DNA from: Isochrysis galbana
Taxonomy: Eukaryota > Haptophyta > Isochrysidales > Isochrysidaceae
DNA length: 64,000 bases
Assembly (NCBI GenBank): GCA_018136815.1
Contig: CM030944.1
Span: forward strand, 2,829,834-2,893,833
Reading direction: 5' to 3'
In this document: one piece after another, positions 54,839-64,000 of the stretch
Layout of the letters: every line of letters starts with the position of its first letter
How positions within the stretch are numbered: position 1 is the first letter of the stretch
Notes under the pieces: model-generated
Databases searched by the model: none
What the model was told of the DNA's origin: nothing
Seen by the model: the letters and a program-made list of their open reading frames with translations, nothing else
Translations under genes and position numbers: made by a program

Positions 54839-55574
54839 GGGTGAGGCCGCTCTCTCGCCAAAAACAAAACCGTCATTCCAAAAACAAAACTGTCACTACG
54901 CGTGCACGCGTGCGCGTCGGCGCGCTCAATGGCCGGCCCGGGTGAGCTCACTCCCCAGCCCCTCCAGCCTGCTTGCACACTGCATGTCTGCATCTGCATG
55001 TCCCACGCGCCATGCACCAGCCCTTGTCTCTTCCACACTCACAGCATCATCGCGGCCCTTCGCCTTCGCGCAGGATCAGCACGCCACACAACACGCGCCT
55101 CAAGTTCACAGCTTCTCGTTGATGACATGGACAAGACCGATGGGGAGAATGTGGATGTGGAGGAGGAGGTCGCCCTGAACTACTCGGACGAGGCGAGCGA
55201 CGGCGAGAGCAGCGAGCTCTTGTGAACGTGTGTTCTCATTGCTTACATGTATGTTTCCTTTTCCTTCCGTTCGTGCTTCGTCTTTGTCTGACCAGATTGA
55301 AGCGTCCGTGTCCGTGATGTTGCGCTACAATAGCAACAAGCGTGGTGTTTGATGAGTAAGTAAGGTGTGAGGTGGTTGGTGTAGAGTATATGTGTATGTG
55401 ATTTGAGAGCTTTTAGAAGGTATGTATTTGCAAGACTATCTTTATCGTCTATAGATGGCTTGAGATCTTGAGATGGCTGAATGAGCAAACACCCTACCGC
55501 CCAACGCGCCCACAAGCGCTGCGCACCCGCGAGGTTTTTTTTTGCGTGCCTTTCTTTTTTTCTGTTGGATACAC
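54839..55574. other. Unassigned region
   Basis: After a CGCAG acceptor-like site at 55071, a frame ends with an acidic tail (ENVDVEEEVALNYSDE, stop at 55225). It could be the last exon of an unidentified gene or hAT relative; I cannot support it further. Confidence 0.25.
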
Positions 55575-55693
55575 CTGCACCACGACAACTTGCGACAAGT
55601 TTGACCGCAAGTTTGGGTGGTCCGACACAAGATCCCCGCAAGAACGGCCGACAAGTTTGGGCAAGTCGGGCTGCAAGTATTGACCTGGGCCTA
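55575..55693 (-). repeat. hAT-type element end with CAAGTTTG words
   Basis: Read on the minus strand it begins TAGGCCCAGGTCAA and repeats CAAACTTG/CAAGTTTG in both orientations. The outer end matches the start of the copy at 32984. Confidence 0.55.
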
Positions 55694-55739
55694 ACGGGCG
55701 GCATCGCTTCTCAAGTAGGGGCCGGACGTTGACCGACGA

Positions 55740-56660
55740 TGCTGATAACGAAGTCCTCGAGGCTAATATCGGGGACACGGTGAAAAAGATTGTGTTGGAC
55801 GAGGAGCATTTCTGGAAGCCGATGACTCTCATTCTCCACGTTGCCATGCCAATTGTGAGAAGGCTTTGCGCATGATGGACAGTAACAAGTACTGCATCGG
55901 CAAGGTCTATGACAGAATGTTCATGATAGGCGAGCGTGTGAAGGAGGTGGGGAAGAAGGTGGAGTGGGTCAAATCGATGCACACGATCCACGAGGCAAGA
56001 TGGGAGTATCTACATTCACCATTTCATGCCGCAGCGTACGCCTTGGACCCAGAATTCATGACGTGCGCAAAAGACGTTGACGATGCCACGATGGAACAGG
56101 CCTGCGCACGGTTTTCGATCGTCTATCGTTGCGCGATGTCGTCCTCGCCTCTCCCAACCCCAACGAGGCTACAGAGGAGTTAACCTTTGCAAGCACTGAG
56201 GTTGTGAGGCGCAGCGCACAGCTTGAGCGGGATTTCGTGGCGTATTCAAACATGGAAGGCGCTTTCACGCGACCCTCTGCTCTAGTCTAGAGAACGCTCG
56301 AATTCTTGAGCCATCTCGATGGTGGTCTATATATATACGGCAAGCATGTGCCAATGCTCGCATCTGTGGCAACCCTTGTCTTGGCACAACCCGTGTCTGC
56401 TTCAGCAGCCGAGCGCAATTGGTCCATCTGCGGTCAGATCCACAACGAGAACCGGGCGCGCGGGCGCGCATGAATCATCAAACCGCAGACAAGTTGGTTT
56501 ATTGCCACGAGACGATGCACTTGCATGAGCGGATGCAAGATGCAGGATGGCAGCCCGATACCGTCAAGTGGGACAGCGACGAGGATAGTGATGCTGAGGA
56601 CGATTGGATTGCCGATGAGAACGCAGGGACGCCCAGCCACCAGCCAATCTGTGATTGGTA
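55740..56660 (+). pseudogene. hAT transposase C-terminal half, frameshifted
   Basis: Successive frames give FWKPMTLILHVAMPIVRRL, then YDRMFMIGERVKEVGKKVEW and YLHSPFHAAAYALDPEF. Later come SASAAERNWSICGQIHNENR, typical of plant-like hAT C-termini, and an acidic tail DEDSDAEDDW. The frame changes at about 55875, 56175 and 56280, and there are stops, so it cannot make one protein. This is a separate hAT group from the chromodomain element. Confidence 0.75.
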
Positions 56661-57021
56661 AGCTGCTTGTGTGAGGTAGTGTGAGATGTGAGGTGATGTG
56701 GTTTACGTGCGTGTGAATATTTGTACCGTGCGCTGTGCCTAGCTAGGGTGCCGTGTGTGTGTGTGTGTGTGTGTGTGTGTCTACATGTGTACTGTGTGTG
56801 GGTGTACGAGTCGCATGTGACCACAATTATGAGTACGGTGTAATGGTATCATGTGTTGTACCAACACCAACCAATGAGCCGATGCCGCGCCCATAGATAG
56901 CCGTCTATAGCCTTACTATAGCCTATGGATAGCGCCGTTGCCGTGTCGCCGTGCGCCATCGGTGCCGCCGTGCCGCCCCGCTTCGCGCCGCCCCGCTTCG
57001 CGCCGCCGCGCGCTGCGCACT
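56661..57021. other. Simple-sequence region
   Basis: It includes (GT)n at 56752-56782, a CTATAG/GGATAG word cluster at 56895-56935 and a CGCCGCCCCGCTTCG repeat at 56965-57010. No gene was seen. Confidence 0.6.
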
Positions 57022-57112
57022 GTCTTTCCCTGGGGGCCTCTAGAAAGACGGTATTATATGGCTGTCTTTCATCCCCGAAGAAAGACATTGTCTCTGTCTT
57101 TCAAAGTCTTTC
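57022..57112. repeat. Six GTCTTTC/GAAAGAC words in 91 bp
   Basis: GTCTTTC lies at 57022, 57064, 57096 and 57106, and its reverse complement at 57043 and 57080. This multi-hairpin arrangement resembles the subterminal-word zones but lacks a clear TAGGGCCAGG end. Confidence 0.7.
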
Positions 57113-57324
57113 ACATGTAGGCCGTATACACAGCGTATCCTATGTATACTCGGGGCCCTTCTAGTGTATATGCAATGTAGGAGCTTATTTATTATTTAGG
57201 CCTTCGCTTGCCCATTACAGATGGTGCCCTCCGCACCCCCCTAGTGACCTAGTGGGTGACCGGGCTACTAAGTAGAGTGCGTGGCCTGTGCGCCTGTCCT
57301 AGTTGCGCCTGTGCGTGTCCGCTT

Positions 57325-57518
57325 AGTGGAGACCATTTTGTTTTCGGCGCGCCCCCAGTGGAGACCATTTTGTTTTCGGCGCGCCCCCCAGTGGAGACCA
57401 TTTTGTTTTCGGCGCGCCCCCCAGTGGAGACCATTTTGTTTTCGGCGCGCCCCCAGTGAAGACCATTTTGTTTTCGGCGCGCCCCCAGTGGAGACCATTT
57501 TGTTTTCGGCGCGCCCCT
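57325..57518. repeat. Six-unit minisatellite (about 33 bp per unit)
   Basis: The unit GTGGAGACCATTTTG plus TTTTCGGCGCGCC and a variable C run repeats six times with almost no substitutions. It lies about 390 bp upstream of the histidyl-tRNA synthetase start. Frames through it are artefacts. Confidence 0.95.
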
Positions 57519-57904
57519 CGCGGCTGCTGAATCTCGCGTAAGCCGGCCGCAGCAGCGGGAAAGATTGCTCCGCGGAAGCTGAAAAGGGCCAAAAAAATAA
57601 GTCAATGTGATAGGAGAAACAATCCACTTTCGATGAGAAACCAGAGGGGTGCGGGTGGTGGGCAAGAAGCCGCGAGAGCAGGCGCTAGCTCTCTCTGTCT
57701 CTCTCTGCTGAGCTCAGGGCCGGGAGGGGGGTAGAGAGGGTAAGAAGGGAAGAGAGGAGAGGGAAGAACGGGGAGATTGATCGAGAGGGAAAAGAGAAAA
57801 GAGAGGGGGGGAGAGAGGGGTGGGAGGAGGAGAGAGAGAGAGAAAGAAAAGAGAGAGGGAGAGAGAGAAGAGAGAAGGGAGAGAGAAGAAGAGAAGAGAG
57901 AGAG

Positions 57905-59835
57905 ATGCGCGCGTCGGTCGTCGGTCGGCTGGCGCTTCTCGCGCTGGTGCCTCGCGTGGCGATAGGCGTGCGCGTATGCGGCGGCGCGCGTATGTGCGCG
58001 TCAGGCCGCGTGAGCGCTGCAGTCACGCAGAGCCACAAGGCCGCCCAGGCTGGCCAGAAGGAGAGCCTCGAGCTCAACCCACCGAGGGGGACGAGAGACT
58101 TCTACCCAGAGGAGATGAGGCTTCGCTCGTGGCTGTTCGAGGCGTGGCGCGAGAGCGCCGGGCTGCACGGGTTCGAGGAGTACGACGCGCCCGTCCTCGA
58201 GTCGGTCGAGCTCTACGAGCGCAAGGCGGGAGAGGACGTGTCGGTCCAGCTGTACAACTTTGAGGACAAGGGAGGGCGCAGGGTCACACTTCGGCCTGAG
58301 ATGACGCCCTCGCTCGCGCGGATGGTGCTGGGCCGGCGCAACGCGCTTGCAACTCCGCTCAAGTGGTTCTCCATCCCACAGTGCTGGCGCTACGAGCGCA
58401 CCACGCGCGGCCGGCGGCGTGAGCATTACCAGTGGAACATGGACATCTGGGGAGTCGAGGACACACGCGCAGAGGCCGAGCTGCTTGCCGCTGCGGTCGG
58501 CTTCATGAAGAGTGTCGGCCTGACGTCGCAGGACGTGGGCATCAAAGTCTCCACTCGCAAGGTGCACGCGCTACTCCGCGCGCAGCCCGACCGCGGCGCG
58601 CCCGCTTACGCCGCTCCGCGCCCCGGCCGTAGGTCCTCTCCGAACTCCTATCTCGCCTAGGCGTTCCGGACGAGAAGTTTGCGGCGACATGTGTGCTGGT
58701 TGATAAGCTCGACAAGCTGCCTCAGGAGGAAGTGACCAAGGCGCTGGTCGATTCTGGCCTCAGCGAGACGGGAGCGACTGACCTTATCAACGCACTCGGC
58801 TGCCAGGACTTTGCGTCGCTTGCACAGACACTCGGTTCCGACTCACCCGCCCTCGCCGAACTTCAGTCGCTCTTCGCGCTGGCGGAAGCATACGGTTACT
58901 CGGACTGGCTCGTGCTCGACATTTCCGTGGTGCGTGGCCTCGCATACTACACGGGAACCGTCTTTGAGGGTTTCGACCGATCGGGAGAGCTTCGAGCCAT
59001 CTTTGGGGGAGGCAGGTGAGCGCTCAGGATAACTGGCATACGGACGCGTCATTGCACCATCACTCTTCACGCTTCTCGTGTTCCCCAATTCTCGTGCATA
59101 AAACCCCTCTTTCATCTCGAAAGGTACGACAAGCTTCTGAGCACCTTCGGTGGTGAGGACATGCCTGCCGCCGGCTTCGGCTTTGGCGATGCCGTGATCG
59201 TCGAGCTGCTCAAGGCAAAGAACTTGATGCCCGATGTCGCATCTCAAGTGAAGACGCAAATCGTTGTGGCGCCGCTCGGCGGGGAGCAGGTGCGCTGACG
59301 CGAGGCAGCCCGGTCTTGGCATACGCGACATTCCCCCGCCTACACCGCTGACACTTCAAAACCTCAGCCCCTCTGAGGCCACGACAGTCAATTAGCTCTT
59401 TGTTCTACCGCTGCATCATCACTCGTAGGCCGGCGCGGCTGCTGCCCTTGCCTCAGCGCTGCGCAATAATGGTGTGAAGACAGACCTTGTGCTCGAGGAG
59501 AAGAAGATGAAGTGGATCTTCAAGCACTGCGAGCGGGTAGAGCGCGCACTACTAGCCTTGCATACACTCCCAGGCGCATGGCTGCCGCGACCACGACGCA
59601 GCCAATGCTATGCACACGTCTCGGGGCCGCCTTAGCGCGCACACAAAACCCATCTAGCCTCCGCTTCTCGGCATTGAACGCCCCTCACCACACGCAGGTG
59701 GGCGCACCGTACGTCGTCGTCTTGGGTAGCAAGGAGGTGGAGTCAGGAATCGCACGTGTGAAATGTCTCGCGGATGGAGAGCAGGTCGAGGTTGAGCTCA
59801 ACGACCTGCCCGCGTGGATGGCCAAACAAGAGTGA
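57905..59835 (+). CDS. Histidyl-tRNA synthetase, organelle type
   Basis: Five exons: 57905-58561, 58633-59015, 59124-59289, 59429-59536 and 59698-59835, with phases 0, 2, 0 and 0, giving 483 residues. Class II signatures are all present: [13 protein letters not shown] (motif 1 start), [14 protein letters not shown], then [19 protein letters not shown] (motif 2), the histidine-specific [16 protein letters not shown], and GGGRYDKLL with [11 protein letters not shown] (motif 3). The C-terminal anticodon-binding domain is complete. The first 40 residues ([21 protein letters not shown], then Arg/Ala) form a targeting leader, likely plastid or mitochondrial. It charges tRNA-His. Upstream lie a GA-rich tract (57715-57904) and the minisatellite. 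Confidence 0.97.
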
Positions 59836-60930
59836 TGTCCGCAGCACTACCCGCTCACGTGTAGAGGACACGGCTCAGCGTGCCCTACATCGAACGCGTT
59901 ACGCGTGCGCCTTGCTTCCCCTTACTTTCGACGGCATGGACGTGCCGACAATGGCTGGGGATCAGCTTGGGATGTGCCGTGCTGACTTTGTGTGCATCAT
60001 CGCTTGATGTTTTTGCTCGGTTCTATTTCCAATCCACGGCAATGTGGGTCTAGCGATAGGCTTGTGTCTCGTCTTGAGCGCTCTTTCTTGACCGTCTGGG
60101 CCGGACTGTGCTGTCGCTACTGACCGTTTGACCCCTTATTCTTATTTACTCTAGGGGTATCTGCCCTGAGCATGATACCGCCGCGTGCGTGGCGCGTATT
60201 GCTTAGCAATGGCCATGCGGCAAGCGGCAATGCCGCGCTAGTAGCGGCCAATACGCTAGGATGCAGGATGCAAACCGAAGTAAAAAAAACGCTCTTCTTG
60301 AAGGTGTCCGCTAAGCTACTAGTGACACTCGCCCTTCCGTGCTCCCGCTGACATCGCCTATACTCCTACCTCTACTCCCCCTTTATGCTTTCTGCTCCCC
60401 CTCTCGTTCCTTTTTCTTCGGTTTTGGGTACACCACTTCGGCTGAGCACTTGGTCCGTCCGATTGTGCGAATCGCTTAATGGAAGTCTTGCGCGAGTAGC
60501 GCGCAATAGCAGCGGAAGCATTTCATGACGACGTAAGAGGCTCAACGGCATGGGCATTCGCAGCGGGCAGCGGGCTGGGTTGGCATGGGCCTCGCTCGGG
60601 GTGCCTTCGCCCTTGTTGCTTATGTACTGAGAGCGAGCTTCGCCTTCGACGCGAGCAAAGCTAAAGGCGAGGCGTAGCGCGGCCAGCAGTCCGCGCCCGC
60701 GTGGGCATGCGCCGTGGACCCGCCACAGAAAGAGAAAGAAGCCCACGCAGCACTGTCGCATTCGCGATGTCTCAGAGGCAAAAAGAAATAACAGTAAAAA
60801 GAGAAACAGTAAAACAGTAAAAAAGAACAGAGGAAGAAAGAAGAAGAAAAGTGAAAAAGAAGAGAAAAAAAACCCAGAGTATATAGGGCGGTTCTCAGCC
60901 CTTCCCCTCGGCCCTATGGCTACGTAAACT
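59836..60930. other. Intergenic region, no gene seen
   Basis: It contains the 3' flank of the histidyl-tRNA synthetase gene and, from 60780 to 60880, an A-rich AGAAAC/AGTAAA stretch. Confidence 0.45.
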
Positions 60931-61015
60931 CTCGCGTGGCATAGTGGTTCAACCCACCGCAACCTTTTGCTCTGGGTCGCGAGTTCGAGTCCGGACGGAG
61001 CGCTCTGCAGTTCGA
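60931..61015 (+). repeat. tRNA-like A and B boxes, possible SINE head
   Basis: TGGCATAGTGG fits an internal A box and GAGTTCGAGTCC fits a B box at normal tRNA spacing. The acceptor and T stems do not pair well, so a working tRNA is unlikely. A tRNA-derived SINE or relic is more plausible. Confidence 0.3.
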
Positions 61016-61479
61016 GCCCCGCTCCTTCTCCTCTCCGCTCTTCTTCTACAGTTAAATTCCACGCTCTTCGTCTATCGTTAAATTCCGCACTCCGTCTACC
61101 GTTAAAATTCCTGCCTCTTCCTACTGTTAAAAATTCCGTCTACCGTTAAAATCCTGCCTCCGTCGCCTTGCCAAGACATTTCCTCTGCCTTCCTGCCGAC
61201 TTCCTTGCCAGTTCCTTCCGCCCCGGTTTCCCGCTTGTCTCTAAATCGGTTTCACCGCATTACGACCAAGCTTAGTGGGGAAACTCCTCGTCCAATTCCG
61301 TTACCCGAAAATCTCGTTCATCTCGTCGGGCCATCAAGGCCATCTCGTTCATCTCGTCGTCGGGCCATCAGGCCATCTCGTTACATCTCGTTCATCTCGT
61401 TACAATCCAAGCTGCGGCTTTGATTTCTACAATTTAGAGACATAAGGATTCCGCTTGCAGAAGGCTCGCGAGGACGCTC
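61016..61479. other. Unassigned TC-rich stretch before the gypsy fragment
   Basis: Repeated CTACCGTTAAAATTCC-like words occur at 61050-61150 and TCTCGTTCATCTCG words at 61310-61400. It may belong to the 5' part of the retroelement that follows. Confidence 0.35.
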
Positions 61480-62720
61480 GTGATTAAGTCGGGGGGTTCC
61501 GTCCGGTCCCTCCCTCCTTTCGAGCCCCCACCATATGAAGAGTTTGTTCCACCCCCGTCGTCGACGTACCCGTACCCCAAACGTAACTTCGTTCCACCTC
61601 CGACCGCCACCGTCGGCGCCGCCCAAATCATGGACCAACAAGTCCAGATCGAGGCTCTCCGCGGCGCTGTCGACCGCCTTGAGTCCTCTTCCCTCCAAGC
61701 CGCCCAGCGCCACGAAGAATTTCAGCGAGAGGTGGGGTCTACCTTCAACACGATACTCAACATTCTACAGGGCCAAGCGGGCACTACGACTTCGTCTCGA
61801 GTCGAAACTTCGCCACCGCTTGTGGAAGAAGGAGACAACTCCATCGGTGCTCCCCCTGCCTCGGCCAAGTTCCCTTCTCAACCTTTGTCTGCCGCGCCGT
61901 TCTCCGTTCTGCCGAACTCGATTTCCGATCCCGGACCCAATACGCCTGTTCCTGTCTCGTCTGCCAAGCCTGTTTCTGATCCCCAACCTCCACCCCCCGA
62001 CCCAATTCGTCCAACCCTGGGAGCACGGCACTGGACACCAGAAAGCCACCGGGTTGTACCTCACCAAAGACCTGCCGCCTCTTCAGCCAACCTGCGTCGT
62101 GGATGGCCGTGAGTCAGCCATGGCTAATCTCTCTCCTTCACCGCACCGTGGCGCTCTGCGCAGCCGCACCTACGTGGGCGTAGCTGGAGCGATGGCGATC
62201 CAGTGGATGCCTGTTCTTCTTCGGCATTTGAGCCAACAGCGAGACCAGACATCGACGAAGAAATTGTCCGCGTTAGAGCTACTCGCTTGCGCGCGGCGCA
62301 GCCTATTGGACCGGCCTTCACTTAGCTCGACCGAGGCTACCGCCTACGAGCCGTGCATGGACGCCGTTCTCGGTGGGCTGGCATGGGAGATTTGTATGCC
62401 ATACTTGGATGATGTCGGCGCCTGGTCGACAGGCGTAGGTGACTCGCTGCAGGCCAGGGAAGAGTCGTCATTCCAACAAATGTTACACCGTCTTGATCTT
62501 GTCCTGGAACGTCTCATCTGGGCGGGCCTCACTTGCAAGATGTCGAAATGCGTTTTCTTTGCCACTTCGGCTGAATATCTCGGCCACGTTGTTTCGCGTG
62601 AAGGTCTTCGGATGGATCCCAAGAAAGTGGAAGCCGTCTCGAAAATCGACCCTACCCAAATCAACTCGATCGAAGCCGTCCGTTCTTTCCTTGGACTACC
62701 CCCAGTCACCTGCCACCACC
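61480..62720 (+). mobile_element. Ty3/gypsy retroelement remnant, broken
   Basis: A gag-like Pro-rich region with a short coiled coil (61480-62112) is followed after a large internal loss by a reverse-transcriptase segment (about 62340-62720). The latter is closely related to the fragment at 19480-20130, so both come from one family. No paired LTRs were recognised. It is an old, incomplete copy. Confidence 0.75.
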
Positions 62721-62783
62721 TCTCACAAGCCTCCTTCCACCCTTCCGCGCCCTCCGTGCGTCGTACGTCGCGCGTCGATCACC

Positions 62784-63139
62784 ATGCCCGTAGTCACCCC
62801 CGAGGAAGGCTTCATGAGCTCCCACCAAGAACCGCATTCCGCGCTAGTTGCCGACGCGCCCTCGCAGGCGATCTCCAAGAGTGAGATCAGCCTTGCTCTG
62901 ACAGAAGCAGCGCGCACGGCCTCCCCGGAACCAGTATCTCCGCTAAAGACTAAAGAGGGGCAACTGGGGAAGGGGAAAGGGGGTGATGGTGGTAAAGGTT
63001 GGGTAGTAGGGAGGTACACGAGCATGCTGCCTTACGCCGCACACGTAGCGGAGACTTTTAAGAAGTTTTTTTTCTATTTCGACGCCATGCCTCCGACTCC
63101 GAGTGCGGCGCAACGGACCATGCGCTCAACTGGCCCATG
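62784..63139 (+). CDS. Possible first exon of an unrecognised gene
   Basis: The ATG at 62784 opens MPVVTPEEGFMSSHQEP, then SKSEISLALTEAARTASPE, and ends at a GTAAGC donor after STGPW. It looks coding-like, but no downstream exon is certain because a minus-strand gene ends at 63242. Confidence 0.3.
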
Positions 63140-63241
63140 GGTAAGCACGCTCGAGCCGTCTAATTCAAGACGCGCACGAAGCACACGCCAACACTGCATG
63201 CGCAGTCCAATAGCACGCACACTGCCGGACTCCCCACACCG

Positions 63242-64000
63242 TCATTGCTCTGCGCAACGCACCAAGTGGAATCTCCGAGCGTCTCGATCAAAGATAAAAT
63301 GCTCTCTAGTGTCTGGGTTCCGAACCGGGCATCCAACATACCAAAACACCCATCCCTCTCGCAATCCTCGCATCTTCTGCGGCGGTGCGTCCTCAGGGAC
63401 TAATACCACGCCGAGCGCAGCAGCTGCGCGCCGGCGCGACTCCTCGATTGTAGTTGCGGTGTCCTCGGCTGCAAGCGACCCGGCTGCTATGCAATAGGTT
63501 CTCGACTGAGCAAGGCGGGAAGTGGAAATGGCATAGCAACTTGTCGGCTCGCCCTCGCCACACCCCGCATCGCCACAAATAGAAGCCCCAGGGCCGACCT
63601 GCGTGCTGCCATTCCTGTGCATTGACGATTTCATACTGAGCAGTTCGGCGCACATTGCGCGAACAATCCCTGAGGCGACTGGCAGGACGCATTTGTCCGC
63701 TGAAGTGAATGCACTACCTGCGGGACTTGTACAGCCACTCTGCCCTGCTTGATCGCGGTTATCAGGCACAGGCCCTTGCATCGCTCCCTCGACACGTCGC
63801 CATAGCTCACAGTTGAGCTTGGGGGCCCTTGACGGCAACCTATCGCCAGCTATGAGCAAGAAGCCACACGCACGTGCGACGTGGGTGCGAGGAAGTAAGC
63901 CCCATAGAGTGCTCGGCTCGTCCGTAATCGGGGTCGCCGAGCATTCCGACAAAAGGTCAAAGGGGCCGGAGCGGTTGCCACCGCCGTGCTCATTATCGCC
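63242..64000 (-). CDS. Unrecognised Cys-rich protein, C-terminal part (runs off right edge)
   Basis: The frame is open from the right edge to the stop at 63242, giving 252 residues with no start codon in the window. It has about a dozen scattered cysteines (SICGDAGCGEGEPTSC, then SRTYCIAAG and WYVGCPV), good codon consistency and an ending DRDARRFHLVRCAEQ. The cysteine content suggests an extracellular or luminal protein, but I recognise no family. Introns cannot be excluded upstream. Confidence 0.5.
   Translation of the reverse strand, partial: GDNEHGGGNRSGPFDLLSECSATPITDEPSTLWGLLPRTHVARACGFLLIAGDRLPSRAPKLNCELWRRVEGAMQGPVPDNRDQAGQSGCTSPAGSAFTSADKCVLPVASGIVRAMCAELLSMKSSMHRNGSTQVGPGASICGDAGCGEGEPTSCYAISTSRLAQSRTYCIAAGSLAAEDTATTIEESRRRAAAALGVVLVPEDAPPQKMRGLREGWVFWYVGCPVRNPDTREHFIFDRDARRFHLVRCAEQ

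Noticed and set aside
57325-57518. Regular direct repeats that might suggest a CRISPR array
   Set aside because: The units are head-to-tail without unique spacers, and the genome is eukaryotic.
60931-61015. A functional tRNA gene
   Set aside because: The A and B boxes fit, but the acceptor and T stems do not pair.

Overview
This is nuclear DNA from a eukaryote. Most host genes have short spliceosomal introns (roughly 40-215 bp) beginning GTGAG, GTGCG, GTTCG or occasionally GC, and ending CAG/TAG. Base composition is GC-rich with long strand-asymmetric CT/GA tracts. A triose-phosphate translocator with signal peptide plus transit-like leader, a selenocysteine glutathione peroxidase with a similar leader and a gamma-tocopherol-methyltransferase-like enzyme point to a photosynthetic alga with a complex (secondary) plastid. 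A haptophyte is my best guess from GC content, GC-AG introns and selenoprotein use; this is inference, not proof.

Host genes, left to right: a long coiled-coil protein running off the left edge (-, 1-2246); plastid sugar-phosphate translocator (+, 7779-8903); Tim44/MRPL45-like protein (-, 12352-13014); coiled-coil RING-finger protein (+, 15564-17912); ATP23 metalloprotease (-, 21367-21942); selenoprotein glutathione peroxidase with a 3' SECIS (-, 30602-31683); plastid-type TPR protein (-, 37016-38413); tocopherol-methyltransferase-like enzyme (+, 41731-43502); PC-esterase/SGNH-like protein (-, 49679-51178); RluA-type pseudouridine synthase (+, 52876-53856); organellar histidyl-tRNA synthetase (+, 57905-59835); and an unrecognised partial gene leaving the right edge (-, 63242-64000). 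They are housekeeping and organelle genes with no visible operon or cluster logic.

Mobile DNA fills much of the rest. A whole hAT transposon (3225-6429) with chromodomain, BED finger and complete transposase lies between perfect 8-bp target duplications. A second hAT-type unit without transposase (18894-20601) also has perfect 8-bp duplications and carries a cytochrome b561-like exon and a Ty3/gypsy scrap. Three further hAT transposase remnants lie at 33.4, 52.0 and 55.8 kb. A young, whole-looking Ty1/copia element (23268-30336, minus strand) has near-identical LTRs and a 5-bp duplication. LINE pieces lie at 10.9, 35.7 and 44.3-46.2 kb; the last shows a twin-priming inversion. A dispersed non-LTR-type repeat begins CTAAGTTTATACTTAG.

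The most unusual structural signal is a set of roughly 100-bp segments that share one layout (outer TAGGGCCAGG-like end, inner TTTGGG-containing blocks) while each copy repeats its own short 6-9-base word in both orientations. I interpret these as ends of different hAT families with family-specific subterminal transposase-binding words. Gene-poor stretches otherwise hold microsatellites, minisatellites, poly-C tracts and small tandem duplications, noted individually.
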